From the IMG/VR virus record IMGVR_UViG_3300031746_000052, positions 1 through 42,744 of that record: a DNA stretch of 42,744 nucleotides. One strand, 5' to 3'. The stretch's first letter is position 1, and each line of letters opens with the position of its first letter. The notes beneath the pieces were generated by a model that saw nothing but the letters and a program-made list of their open reading frames with translations, did not search any database and was not told the origin of the DNA. The position numbers were made by a program, and so were the translations under genes. The stretch is from a virus. This document shows, piece by piece, positions 23,070 through 32,964 of this stretch.

Positions 23070-26000
23070 ATGGCGCATCTTGATTCCATAACGCTGAACA
23101 TTGGGACCACAGGGGTAGATTCCGGAACTTGTTTCCTACGACTAACGGCAGCGGACGGTGACGGTTATCCCTCTGGTTCTGTATTGGCTGAGTCTTCTAC
23201 GATAGAATTGGGGGACTTGATAGATGGATCACCTACACAATATACCACTGTGGAGTTTGAGTTTGATGTAGACATTGATAAGGATACGTGGTATGATGCC
23301 GAAATTATCCTGACCGAGGTGGTGGAGAAGGAGCTTGGTGAGGGATGGTATGTCTGGATTGAGAAATCCGGTTATTCATGGTCTCCTGGGGACCCAGCAT
23401 GTTCGATCAATTCCGATGAATCGGGGGAATGGTATCCTTATGGTGAACTGACTGATGTTCGGGAGCCTTATACATCTGTCATAACCATAGATGACTCCCC
23501 CGTTATTACTGTTTCACAAACAGGGGGTGGCTCTGCCTTTGTTTATGGGTATAATTATCGTAGTTGTATATCTTTCAATGATCTAACCGAATTGGCAAAA
23601 CCCATAAATCCTACCCCGGAGAATGAGGATACCGGGGTGGATTTTTCAGATTTTACTCTGGCATGGGAGAACGGGGGGGGAGCTACCTCTTACGATATAT
23701 CCATCGGTCCTGATGAACTAAGCATGACCTTGGTGTCCGAGAGGCAATCCGAATTGTCCTATGTGACAAATGCCGAAGAGCTTGCGACTCTATTTGGGGA
23801 GTGGCCTCCTTCCCAAAAGGTATATTGGGAAGTAGATGCCTGGGACGACGCAGACAATACGGTCACGGGGGACGTGTGGACATTCACGCCCGTTCTTACT
23901 TCTATCAACACCGTTCGACTGGGGGCCGGAGGATCGTTCATCCTTTGCACGACCACCACGGGACTCTATTTGTCTACGAACTTCGGATCAGTTTGGATCA
24001 ACGTATTGCCCGATGCCGGGGAAACGACTGAGTGGGACAAGGGGATATGCAGCGGGACGGGGACGTACATCATCTCTGAGCGGAAGTCCGACGGGGTGCT
24101 GTATCGGTCGGGGAACACGGGAAGTACGTGGGCGACGATCACACCGGCGGGAGCAGATACGTTCACCGTCAACGATATGAAGATGAGTGAGAGTGGACAG
24201 TACGTCGTCATCGTGGGGACGAATGGGACGACGCAGGCAAATAGTTGCTACACCTCCGCAGACTATGGGGTAACGTGGACGGTGCGGAATCCGACGACCG
24301 CCTATACCCTGGCGTGGACGACCTGCGATATCAGCGACAACGGGCAGATTATCATGGTGGGGGCGACGGGGGACCTGTACGTCACGTTCAACGGGGGAAT
24401 CCTGTGGAAGAAGCAGAATCCTCCGGCGTCGAACTATTGGTGGGAGAGCGCGGGGATTTCCGGGGACGGGAAAATAGGGGTCATCGTTAACACCGGGACC
24501 GCTAATGAGTGGTTCAAGAACAGTGGGTGGAACGATCTCGCTACCGTCACCACTACGCCGTTTACGGCCACGGGGAGGAGCATCGTGGGGGCCGCGAACG
24601 CTGCGGCTGCCAATACGGTACTGGGATTAGGGACGACAGATTCTCCCTCGTTCGCTGGGTTGACCCTCACGGGGACCGATCTGGCCGTATCCAGTGGAGG
24701 TACTGGCGCATCGACGTTCACAGATGGGGGTCTGTTGGTCGGGGCGGCGGCGGGACCCATAGAGGCGTTGGCAGTTGGGACCACAGCCCAGATTCTTGTG
24801 GGAGGTGGGTCCGGAACGAACCCAGCGTGGGGCACAGATATTCCCACCGCTGTTACTATTGGGTCCAAGTACGTCTATAGGGCGGAAGGGACTGATGTAC
24901 CTGTGGCGGATGGGGGGACCGGAAAGTCGGTATTCGCCGTTGGCGATATCATTCACGCCACCGGAACTACAACGTTGGCGGGGCTTGTGGACGTTGCTGT
25001 GGGGTCTTACCTGCGTAGCGGCGGGGTCACGACCGTGCCGTTGTGGTCAACGCTGATCCTGCCCAATGAAGCGACGGCGTTTCGACTTCCTGTGGCAACG
25101 TCGGCCAACACAATTGGAGAACTTGCTGCTGTTGGGGCTACCGGGGAATACCTGAAGGGCAACACCGGGGCGGTTCCCAGTTGGGCCACGTTGAATCAAG
25201 CAGCCGTGGCGGGACTTACGACGGCGGATAGTCCGGTGTTTGCGGGATTGACTTTAAGTGCTACCCAGGAAATTTCTATCCTCAATACTACCGCAAGCGG
25301 CGACATTATCCTGGATTTGGATATTACTCAGGGCACCAACGCTCTCACAGGTACACTCAGAGGTGTGTATTCTGTTGTGACAAACGGGGCCTTCGCGTCC
25401 AGCGGCACGATCCGGGCATTTGAAGGCAAGGCCCGTGCGGCCACGTCTGGGTTGGTGGGCGGAAACGTCGGCACCCTGGAGGGAATGTCACTCACGGCCG
25501 ACGCCAAGAACAAGACCATCACGACTCTGCGGGGCGCAGAAATCATCATGGATGGTCAGGCCGGGGCGGCGGTAACGCTTGCCACGGGTCTGCGAATATC
25601 CAACAACTTCCAGGCCAATATCGCTACCACCAGTTATGGACTGCATATCCACCGGGATAGTTTCGACTACACCGCTGACATATTGCTGTCCAAGGGTGGG
25701 ACCATCACCGGGGATAGTTACTTGAATCAGGATTGTCGAATTGCCACCAGTCCGACGTTTGCCGGGTTGACTCTCACAGGAACGTTGCTGTTAAACAACA
25801 GCGTATCGTTTCAATATAAGGATTCAAGCGGAACACCTAAAGCACTGTTGACTCGATATTCTGACGATAATGTTTATTTCGATAACATCATCGCGAATAA
25901 GTCGATTGTAGTTCGGGTGGGAGGGGGAGTCAACAATACCACCTTCTCCGACACCCAGACCACCATGACTCATCGAATCCTGTCCGTTACTTCATCTGAT

Positions 26001-26867
26001 GGTCTCACTGGATTTAACATTTCTGAAAACTACAACAGGTTTTTCAGCTCTGTGGCAAGTCAAAATTTTTATCTGGATAATCTGTCCAGGGGGGGGCTAC
26101 TTGTTTGCAGAGTGTCCGCTGCCAGCGACGTAGATACTACGATATGCACCATGAATCCAGCGGGACCAATCACCACATTTAACGGCAAGGTTCGTGCTAA
26201 CACCGCCTTCAACCTCAACGGCACGGATTTCCTGACATCTACGGGACTGGCTATAAACGGCACCGCCAAGTTGGGTGATGGCGGCACGACCAACTACGCC
26301 AACTTCGCGGCGGACGGCGAGTTGAATCTGTACGGCACGGCACGGGTGCTGAACTCGGAGTGGATCGGGGCGTCATCGTTAAAAGCCGCTGGTGCTAAGC
26401 CCGCCACGGAGGTTATTGTTGGTGCATTGGAAAGCCATGCGTGGAATTTCGCGGACGTATCTGCGGCCAACGAACAGAGTCTATCGTTCAAGATTCGTCT
26501 GCACCGACGACGGGATACTTCAGTCGCGTCTACTATCACTCTCAACTGGTCCTCCACTACGGCTGATCCGGGGGACAACACCGCAAAGGCGTACTGGCGT
26601 CTGGAGTACACGTGGCGATCTGCCAACGAGGCGATGGACCCTGCGGCAGAGACCACGATCTATGCCAACCCGATAGCATCGACTACCTCTAAGGGATTGG
26701 TTAGAACTGACATATCCATCGCCACACTACCGTCGGCTACAGACGTACTCATGCTGTGTCGCCTCACGCGACAGTCCGCAGATGCACTGGACACCATAGC
26801 AGATGACGTAAGGCTGCACGGTATCACGGCGAGTTGGATCACCAATAAATTAGGAACGGCCACGTAG
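23070..26867 (+). CDS. Large tail fibre: AT-richer jelly-roll/FN3 cassette, BNR propeller, fibre repeats
   Basis: A 1265-residue protein. Residues 1 to about 180 look like a jelly-roll anchor-type domain (DGDGYPSGSVLAESS, DKDTWYDAEIIL), then an FN3-like domain to about 270 (KPINPTPENEDTGVDFSDFTLAWENG...VYWEVDAWD). From about 275 BNR blades follow (GLYLSTNFGSVW, YRSGNTGSTWATI, YTSADYGVTWTV). Then come fibre repeats DSPSFAGLTLTG / DSPVFAGLTLS / SPTFAGLTLTG and a C-terminal beta domain for receptor contact. The first 810 bases are visibly poorer in GC than the rest. The start is five bases after the previous stop with only a weak ribosome-binding site, so coupling or readthrough is likely. Confidence 0.7.
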   Translation: MAHLDSITLNIGTTGVDSGTCFLRLTAADGDGYPSGSVLAESSTIELGDLIDGSPTQYTTVEFEFDVDIDKDTWYDAEIILTEVVEKELGEGWYVWIEKSGYSWSPGDPACSINSDESGEWYPYGELTDVREPYTSVITIDDSPVITVSQTGGGSAFVYGYNYRSCISFNDLTELAKPINPTPENEDTGVDFSDFTLAWENGGGATSYDISIGPDELSMTLVSERQSELSYVTNAEELATLFGEWPPSQKVYWEVDAWDDADNTVTGDVWTFTPVLTSINTVRLGAGGSFILCTTTTGLYLSTNFGSVWINVLPDAGETTEWDKGICSGTGTYIISERKSDGVLYRSGNTGSTWATITPAGADTFTVNDMKMSESGQYVVIVGTNGTTQANSCYTSADYGVTWTVRNPTTAYTLAWTTCDISDNGQIIMVGATGDLYVTFNGGILWKKQNPPASNYWWESAGISGDGKIGVIVNTGTANEWFKNSGWNDLATVTTTPFTATGRSIVGAANAAAANTVLGLGTTDSPSFAGLTLTGTDLAVSSGGTGASTFTDGGLLVGAAAGPIEALAVGTTAQILVGGGSGTNPAWGTDIPTAVTIGSKYVYRAEGTDVPVADGGTGKSVFAVGDIIHATGTTTLAGLVDVAVGSYLRSGGVTTVPLWSTLILPNEATAFRLPVATSANTIGELAAVGATGEYLKGNTGAVPSWATLNQAAVAGLTTADSPVFAGLTLSATQEISILNTTASGDIILDLDITQGTNALTGTLRGVYSVVTNGAFASSGTIRAFEGKARAATSGLVGGNVGTLEGMSLTADAKNKTITTLRGAEIIMDGQAGAAVTLATGLRISNNFQANIATTSYGLHIHRDSFDYTADILLSKGGTITGDSYLNQDCRIATSPTFAGLTLTGTLLLNNSVSFQYKDSSGTPKALLTRYSDDNVYFDNIIANKSIVVRVGGGVNNTTFSDTQTTMTHRILSVTSSDGLTGFNISENYNRFFSSVASQNFYLDNLSRGGLLVCRVSAASDVDTTICTMNPAGPITTFNGKVRANTAFNLNGTDFLTSTGLAINGTAKLGDGGTTNYANFAADGELNLYGTARVLNSEWIGASSLKAAGAKPATEVIVGALESHAWNFADVSAANEQSLSFKIRLHRRRDTSVASTITLNWSSTTADPGDNTAKAYWRLEYTWRSANEAMDPAAETTIYANPIASTTSKGLVRTDISIATLPSATDVLMLCRLTRQSADALDTIADDVRLHGITASWITNKLGTAT

Positions 26868-26875
26868 GAGATAAC

Positions 26876-27064
26876 ATGCACGAGAACTTAACGAAGTTGA
26901 ACGCGTCGAATGAGGACTACCATAAAGCAATCAACACGATCCTTCGGGACAACTCTGTTGATCTTGAACTGCGTGTGAGACTGGCTACACAGTCTAACGA
27001 GGTGTTCAAGTACATGTTTGCGGTACGGATGTTGGCAGAGCAGACGTACCCGACTGTAGTCTAA
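26876..27064 (+). CDS. Small helical protein, 62 aa
   Basis: Entirely helical and polar (HENLTKLNASNEDYHKAINTIL, LELRVRLATQSNEVFKYMF). GGAG lies six bases before the ATG, nine bases after the fibre stop. Tail-fibre chaperones and small tail proteins occur here in phages; nothing more specific can be supported. Confidence 0.6.
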   Translation: MHENLTKLNASNEDYHKAINTILRDNSVDLELRVRLATQSNEVFKYMFAVRMLAEQTYPTVV

Positions 27065-27077
27065 CGTAGGAGAAATA

Positions 27078-29711
27078 ATGTCTGAGGATCGGCCTTACAT
27101 AGCGTATACGTTCAAGTCTCCCCGAATGGATCAGAGCGTCCCCTCCAATCAAGTCAAACCCGGCTCGTTCGGGCGACTGTCCGGGGTGGACGGGAGGTTC
27201 AACGGGGGCCTGCGGAAATACTTCGGGAACCGGCTGGTGTTGGACCTCGACGGGGTATCGGGGCTGGGGAACATCGACGCCTACAACGGGCCGGACTTCT
27301 TCAAGTGCGTCACGTTCCAGAAGCGGGGGACCACGACTGTCTACCGGGGGTTCGTGATCCGATGGGATAGCCAGAACAGCACGACGAACGAGCAGATCGA
27401 CCTCGTGTACACGGCGGACAACGGAGCTACGTGGTCGGTCCTGGCAATATGGGCGGCGGGAAACTCGATCACGTCTTCACTTGAAATCGACTGTGCCTCC
27501 TACCAGGGCTACTTGATGGTGGGAGTCGATACCAAGGCCACGCAGACAATCTACTGGAATGGATCGGCGGTCGTGGCGGTGGATTCGGGGCCGGGGGCGT
27601 TCAGTGCGGAGTTGGGGGCCATGACCCTCGCAAGCTCCTCCGCAGATTCGAGCTACCAACTGGTGGGGAATGGGACCTACCAAGTGGCCTATCGGTTCTA
27701 CGCCTCTACGCGGGGTATCTACAGCGCACTCAGCGACCCATTGACGGTCCAACTCGACCTGTGGGAATCCTCCAAGGCAACAGGTACGGTATCGTTCATC
27801 TCCGCGGGGGGGAACTCCGGACTCTTCTCGGACGGCGACCAGGTGCTGGTCAACGGTCGGGTGTACGAGGCGGATAGCAACTCGTCCATTACGGGGGACG
27901 TTACCGTCCCAATCACCGGGTTGACCACAATCGCCCACCACGCTCAGGCACTCGCGGACGCGATTAACGGGGACGCCTCCTCTATCGTTACGGCGCAGGC
28001 GCAGTCATCGAGCGTCCTGTTGCAGTCAATCGCTGAGGGGTCGGGGGGGAACGCCTATACGCTTGCCAAGGCCGAGACCGGAGGCTACCAGAACGACCTC
28101 ACGGTGTCGGGGGCCACGTTTACAGGAGGTGGGATTGATACGACCACGCCACAAACCCAGTGCAAGGCTGTGATTGACTTCCCTGCCAATACGGCAGTCG
28201 TGTCTACGAAGGTATACGCAGACTTTGCCGCCCTGTTCGATACAATTGATGTATTCCGAACAATCAACATAGGAGATTCAACCCCCGCAGGTTCTATATT
28301 CTACCTGGAACAGACAATCGCTAAGGCCACAAGTTGGGCGACGTCTGGGGCGTGGGACGCCATGCAGGTGACGATTGGGACGGTCTACGATGACGCGCTG
28401 CCGTTCCAGACCATGTACGATCCGGAGAAGGACATCGTGAGCACTCCTCCGCAGAGCGGGACCATCGGAAGGTATGAGGGCCAGACCTACATGGGGCAGG
28501 CTGCGTCCGTGGCGGGGGCACAGGATACTTTGTTCTCCTCCGCAGAGCACCTATCTCCGGAGTATTTCAGCACGTACAACCTGCGGAGGGGTGAACCCGA
28601 AGACGGTAGACCATTGCGGTTCATCACGGCTGGGGACTCGATGTTCCAGTTGAGCCACAACGCCGTGGTGTTTATCTACAAGTCGGGGAAGTTGAAGCCC
28701 ATCCAGTTCACGAGGTTACATAAGAAAAGGGGTCTCGTGGGGAAGGAGGCCGCACACTCGGCGGGGAACAGCGTCTTCCTTATTACGGGCTTGGGGGTGT
28801 CAATACTGAACGCTATGGATGGGAGCATGGGGGGAGTATCGACGGCAGATCGGGTGCTCTTTGACGATTGGAAAAGTGATCTGGCCAACATCAAGAGTGG
28901 GTACGATTCTCTGGCCAACGCTTCGTTTTTCCTCGATACGACGCGGGAGGAGATGCTGGTCGTGTGGCACTCGACGCAGGTGGTCACGATGCTGGACGGG
29001 GCCAACTTCGTTGGGGTGTCGGAAGGCCCCAGCATGGCGGGGACGGGCGACCGGGCGTTCTTCATCACCAAGACGGGCCTGATCGTATCCCCGGACGTGT
29101 TGGCGGCTGGGTCGGGAACGATGTGGGACCTGAGTAGTTCCTACACCCTGAATGGTACGGCCACGGCGACGGGGGCCAGTCTCGTGGACGCCAATGCCAC
29201 GTTCCATGCGGATATGGTGGGGGCCAAACTCTACGCTTCCACTGGGCTTAACGCCGGGTTGGGCCGGACGGTGGCGACGATCAACAACTCCACGAAGACG
29301 ATCACCTTCACGGCGGCTTTCCCCAATGATTTCTCTACGGGGGATACCTATTCAGTCAGCCCTGTACCGTTCTCGTTGAGGGCGTGGCCGTTGCAGTTTG
29401 AGGGGATCAGTCGGTTCAACCGATGGATCGTGGCCGGGGTCTCGTTGAAGACCAGGGGCCTATCGGGATTCACCAATAACGTGAACAACAAGTGGCGGGT
29501 GGGCGTCTACCGGAACAACAGCACGACTCTGGAATCTGCCGTAGCCTATCCAACCGTGGCCCCGGACCCCAAGGACTCCGCGGTGGCTCTCGGTGTGCAT
29601 GGGGTGGACGTGGAACCGTACATCGAGCAGCTTGCGTCGGGGGTGTCGTTCGAGCTTACGGACGCCGAATTTAACCTCACTTTGACGGATTCCCGCCGGG
29701 ATGGGGCTTGA
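27078..29711 (+). CDS. Tail nozzle-like protein (tail tubular protein B position)
   Basis: An 877-residue beta-rich protein. It has propeller-like strands with a Gly-rich turn pattern throughout, and a central conserved-looking block (SAGNSVFLITGLGVSILNAMDG, DWKSDLANIKSGYDSLANASFFLDTTREEMLVVWHSTQ) of a kind I associate with podovirus nozzle proteins. Residues 225-345 appear to be an inserted domain (KATGTVSFISAGGNSGLFSDGDQVLVNGR). GGAG precedes the ATG. It follows the fibre and adaptor genes as in podovirus tail modules. Four iterated-motif copies (27638, 28447, 28538, 28581), the last two as an inverted pair. Confidence 0.6.
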   Translation: MSEDRPYIAYTFKSPRMDQSVPSNQVKPGSFGRLSGVDGRFNGGLRKYFGNRLVLDLDGVSGLGNIDAYNGPDFFKCVTFQKRGTTTVYRGFVIRWDSQNSTTNEQIDLVYTADNGATWSVLAIWAAGNSITSSLEIDCASYQGYLMVGVDTKATQTIYWNGSAVVAVDSGPGAFSAELGAMTLASSSADSSYQLVGNGTYQVAYRFYASTRGIYSALSDPLTVQLDLWESSKATGTVSFISAGGNSGLFSDGDQVLVNGRVYEADSNSSITGDVTVPITGLTTIAHHAQALADAINGDASSIVTAQAQSSSVLLQSIAEGSGGNAYTLAKAETGGYQNDLTVSGATFTGGGIDTTTPQTQCKAVIDFPANTAVVSTKVYADFAALFDTIDVFRTINIGDSTPAGSIFYLEQTIAKATSWATSGAWDAMQVTIGTVYDDALPFQTMYDPEKDIVSTPPQSGTIGRYEGQTYMGQAASVAGAQDTLFSSAEHLSPEYFSTYNLRRGEPEDGRPLRFITAGDSMFQLSHNAVVFIYKSGKLKPIQFTRLHKKRGLVGKEAAHSAGNSVFLITGLGVSILNAMDGSMGGVSTADRVLFDDWKSDLANIKSGYDSLANASFFLDTTREEMLVVWHSTQVVTMLDGANFVGVSEGPSMAGTGDRAFFITKTGLIVSPDVLAAGSGTMWDLSSSYTLNGTATATGASLVDANATFHADMVGAKLYASTGLNAGLGRTVATINNSTKTITFTAAFPNDFSTGDTYSVSPVPFSLRAWPLQFEGISRFNRWIVAGVSLKTRGLSGFTNNVNNKWRVGVYRNNSTTLESAVAYPTVAPDPKDSAVALGVHGVDVEPYIEQLASGVSFELTDAEFNLTLTDSRRDGA

Positions 29712-29735
29712 CCAAATTGGGATTTGTGGTACAAT
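29708..29735 (+). promoter_or_regulatory. Sigma-70 promoter for the ejection-protein genes
   Basis: TTGACC (29708-29713), 16 bases, TACAAT (29730-29735) with TGG before the -10. It overlaps the stop codon of the nozzle gene and lies 38 bases before the next ATG. It allows separate transcription of the 29774-36539 block. Confidence 0.65.
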
Positions 29736-29773
29736 GAGTGATATAAGATAGTATTCCTAGGAACGGTGACGAT

Positions 29774-29974
29774 ATGGCTTGTACACCAAAAGAAGAGAAG
29801 CTATTTGGATTTCCAAAGTACGAAGTAGAAAACCTCGCAGATACGATCATGCGAGCAAAGGAGGCGGAGTCCACCAAACCCGAATTGTATGATGCAGCGC
29901 TCAAAGTCTTGGGGAACAGAGCCAAGGCTTTGGGAAGCGTGTTGAGAATGGCAAGGCGGGGGGATTCAGACTAA
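29774..29974 (+). CDS. Small helical protein, 66 aa
   Basis: A helical charged protein (YEVENLADTIMRAKEAEST, LYDAALKVLGNRAKALGSVLRMARR). It is first after the promoter at 29708 and overlaps the next gene by one base (TAATG). The Shine-Dalgarno site is poor (GGAACGGTG at distance). Possibly a small partner of the ejection proteins; unknown. Confidence 0.55.
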   Translation: MACTPKEEKLFGFPKYEVENLADTIMRAKEAESTKPELYDAALKVLGNRAKALGSVLRMARRGDSD

Positions 29975-31053
29975 TGGCACTATCTAATACCACACCCGGC
30001 GTACAGACAGTCACGGGGATGCCCGGATACGACGACTACGCCAAGAAGATTCAGGACGCGGCGGCAAAGACAAGGACCGTTGGGGGGGATATCAAGCCCT
30101 TAACGAATTATACGGCAAAGCCCTATGCTGGTAAGAGTTACGACATGGGATTGCCAGGGATGAGGGCGACTACCTTATCGGGGGCACAAGGAGCGTTAGT
30201 CGGCTCGTTGGCCGGTCAGGCGAAAACCCAACAGGGTGCCTTGGAATCTCAGGCAGAGAAGGCGGCGTCGGCTTTGGAGATGACCGGGGCGACTACCTTG
30301 AAGAGTATGCAGGCTCTCGATACCATCGCGGCGGGGGTTAAGAAGAACGTATCGGAGGCGTCTGGGACGTGGAGCGCGGCGGCGGAGAAGGCAGACGAAT
30401 ACGTGAAGGCTTCGCGGGGACGGGTGGATGAGGTATTGAAGAAGCTCGATGCGATCAATACCAGTATCGCCCAGGACAACGATTTCGCCAAGGCCCACGA
30501 GATGCAGGCGGGGGTTCAGGCGGTGATGGGGTCGATGAAGGACGAGGAAAGGAACATCTCTCAGAACTATGGGACGGACAGCAAGGAGTACCAGCAGTTC
30601 CAAGCCAGCAAGAAGACGACACTGGCCACGGTGCAAAGCAACATCCAATCGAATTTCTCCAAGATTCGGGCACAGCAGCAGGAGAACTATCTCGCTATAA
30701 CCTCCGACGCCTACACCAAATCGAACATGTACGTTGGCTACCAGGAGCAGCAACACGTCGAGATGCTCAAGTATCAAGAGTCCAACCGTCAGCAGTATGC
30801 GTTGCAGGGGGCGCAGTTGGAGGCTACCCTGGAGCAGATGAAGATGAGCGGGATGGAGAACCTCGCCAACTGGATTGTCCAGAGTCCGACGTTCACTATG
30901 GATATCACCCCCACGCTCGTGGCCATTGCCCAGATCGAACGCACTGCGGAGGAAGAAAATCAAGCGTATACGAAAGCAAATTTCGTCCCCTACCATAGAA
31001 CAACTAACCTGACTACGGGGGAGTGGGGTCCAAGACAATCTATAGGAACATAG
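29974..31053 (+). CDS. Coiled-coil internal virion protein candidate
   Basis: A 359-residue protein. A Gly/Thr-rich N-terminus is followed by about 250 residues of Ala/Gln/Glu/Lys-rich helix (QAEKAASALEMTGATTLKSM, AQQQENYLAITSDAYTK), and then a hydrophobic segment. Podovirus ejection proteins, which leave the capsid ahead of DNA and build a channel, often look like this and are encoded in tandem after the tail genes. Family not assignable from sequence alone. Confidence 0.55.
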   Translation: MALSNTTPGVQTVTGMPGYDDYAKKIQDAAAKTRTVGGDIKPLTNYTAKPYAGKSYDMGLPGMRATTLSGAQGALVGSLAGQAKTQQGALESQAEKAASALEMTGATTLKSMQALDTIAAGVKKNVSEASGTWSAAAEKADEYVKASRGRVDEVLKKLDAINTSIAQDNDFAKAHEMQAGVQAVMGSMKDEERNISQNYGTDSKEYQQFQASKKTTLATVQSNIQSNFSKIRAQQQENYLAITSDAYTKSNMYVGYQEQQHVEMLKYQESNRQQYALQGAQLEATLEQMKMSGMENLANWIVQSPTFTMDITPTLVAIAQIERTAEEENQAYTKANFVPYHRTTNLTTGEWGPRQSIGT

Positions 31054-31054
31054 T

Positions 31055-32422
31055 ATGGCAAGAGCACCGGATGCCCCAAACGTGACGGGGGGACAACTTG
31101 ATCCTTATGTGTCGCAATCCTTGCAACAGGGCCAGCAGCAATCGAGCAATCGGTTGATTACGGCCATGCAGCAACAGGGTGAGACGCAACGGGCCGGGAT
31201 GCAGACCGCCTCCGCAGAGAAGCAACAGGCGATGGCCGGTCAGCAGGCGATACAGAAGCAGGCGGCGGATTTGGCGATGCGGGATAAGGAAATGGCTGCG
31301 GAGATTGCGTCCAAGGGGGAGGATCGGAAACATACGGAGATGCTCCAGACCCAGAATCAGGGGTTCTTGGCCAAGCAGAGCGAGCTTCTACGCGAGGCGG
31401 AATTGGCCGACCAAGGCCACGACGATGCGAGGGCGGAGAAGGCGTATAGGCGGCTGATGGCTTTGGAGGGAGCAAGGGGGGCGGCTGCATTGGCTTCGGC
31501 CAGAGAATCCGCCAAAGTAATGCTCAGTGCCGTCGATCTTTCCCAAATGCAAGAATCTGCTATGGCGACGTATGATGATGGATTGACGTCCAGTGCGGAG
31601 AAGGCCGAACAGGACAAAATAGTGCATGATGGTCAAATAGAATTATCCAAAAATTCTATTCTGCAGAATAAGGGATTTGATCTAACTATCCCTATGGAGG
31701 TACGAAACGCTGTAACGGAACGAACCCAAGCCGGACCTGCCACTCGTTATGTGCCTGAGACGATCACTGTCGGGGGTACGCGTTCTATTCTTGGGGCGGT
31801 TCAGGAGAGAGTGACTGCTAATGGGTCCAAGGTGGATATCACCGCATTGAGTAGTTCCGATGCCCATAAGATCAAGGACGGGATTGCACGGGGAGAGATT
31901 GACTATATGGATGTTCGGAAGGCTATCGCTGGTCTGGATGGTGGGATGTTGGCGGTAGATGAGAAGATCAAGGAATCCTCAACGGAGAGCGACAAGAAAG
32001 CGTGGGGGAGAGAGAAGGTAAGGTTGGGTCTGCGGAGGTCAACGTTGATGGGATTGGGTGGTGAAACAGGGACGAAGATTGCAGGGGACCAAACTGGTAA
32101 GACGGTGGCCCATGTTATACGTGAAGCTACAGGGTCAATCAGCGGGTCTACCGTAAGTTCGGAAATAGCGTTGCGTAAAGTCCTTATGGGTGATATGAGA
32201 AAAGCAACGGCTTCTGTCAAAGAAGGACTAAGGAAGAAGATGGAATATAGTGACCCGTATGCCTACCCCCCCAATGCTACTCCAGAGGATGTTGAAGCGT
32301 ATGATTTTCTCAACAAGATGAAGCTATCCGTGTTTCCCTCCGCAGGGTCAATAACACCTGTGGTTCCCGCGAGGAAACTGACGTTGGATCAATTGGATAC
32401 TCGTGGTATTGAAGGACTGTAA
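31055..32422 (+). CDS. Coiled-coil internal virion protein candidate 2
   Basis: A 455-residue protein. The first 200 residues are Gln/Ala/Glu-rich helix (QSLQQGQQQSSNRLITAMQQQGE, SAEKQQAMAGQQAIQKQAADL). The second half is mixed alpha/beta with KAIAGLDGGMLAVDEKIKESS. It starts two bases after the previous stop. Four iterated-motif copies (31210, 31296, 32030, 32338) in several frames. Likely a core or ejection protein working with its neighbours; inferred from position and composition. Confidence 0.55.
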   Translation: MARAPDAPNVTGGQLDPYVSQSLQQGQQQSSNRLITAMQQQGETQRAGMQTASAEKQQAMAGQQAIQKQAADLAMRDKEMAAEIASKGEDRKHTEMLQTQNQGFLAKQSELLREAELADQGHDDARAEKAYRRLMALEGARGAAALASARESAKVMLSAVDLSQMQESAMATYDDGLTSSAEKAEQDKIVHDGQIELSKNSILQNKGFDLTIPMEVRNAVTERTQAGPATRYVPETITVGGTRSILGAVQERVTANGSKVDITALSSSDAHKIKDGIARGEIDYMDVRKAIAGLDGGMLAVDEKIKESSTESDKKAWGREKVRLGLRRSTLMGLGGETGTKIAGDQTGKTVAHVIREATGSISGSTVSSEIALRKVLMGDMRKATASVKEGLRKKMEYSDPYAYPPNATPEDVEAYDFLNKMKLSVFPSAGSITPVVPARKLTLDQLDTRGIEGL

Positions 32423-32424
32423 CT

Positions 32425-32964
32425 ATGCCTGCTGCATTGCTCAAGCTGTTGTCTCTTCTTGCGATGGTCCCCGGTGGATTAAAGATGTTGGGTAGAGGGG
32501 CTAAGGCCGCGGGTAAGGCCACGCCCGGACTGGCCAAGGCAGGATGGGGGAAGGCGGAAGAAGCTGCATCGACTCCTGGTGGTCTTGCTGCTTTGGCCGG
32601 TGGGGCCTACTTTGGGAATGAGATTCTTGGGCAGTTCGGAGCAGCAGGACAACGGAATATCTCCCGCGCGGAACTTGCATTGCAGGAGAAACTCGCCGGG
32701 ATGTCTGCGGAGGCTACCAAGTTGCTGGTGCAAGAATCCAGAGCGGGCACGGAGAAGTCCTTAAAGGAGACGAGAGAGATACGGAAAGAGGATCTCCGTC
32801 GAGCACAGGAGGATAGGATGATGGAGATGTTCCTATCTGGACAGCAGAATCAAGTGGCCATGCTACTCCAGGCCGCGCAGGGGAGGGCGGGAACACCTGG
32901 GATGGCGGGGAGCCAACCGGCTGCTGGCGGGGGGATCACGGGAATCTTGAGGAGTAATCTGTAA
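32425..32964 (+). CDS. Small internal virion protein candidate, membrane-active look
   Basis: A 179-residue protein. The N-terminal 70 residues are Ala/Gly/Leu-rich with two hydrophobic helices (LLKLLSLLAMVPGGLKML, GLAALAGGAYFGNEILG), followed by a long charged helix (TKLLVQESRAGTEKSLKETREI) and a Gly/Pro tail. Membrane-active helices suit proteins inserted into the host envelope during DNA ejection. It starts two bases after the previous stop and overlaps the next gene by one base. Confidence 0.55.
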   Translation: MPAALLKLLSLLAMVPGGLKMLGRGAKAAGKATPGLAKAGWGKAEEAASTPGGLAALAGGAYFGNEILGQFGAAGQRNISRAELALQEKLAGMSAEATKLLVQESRAGTEKSLKETREIRKEDLRRAQEDRMMEMFLSGQQNQVAMLLQAAQGRAGTPGMAGSQPAAGGGITGILRSNL

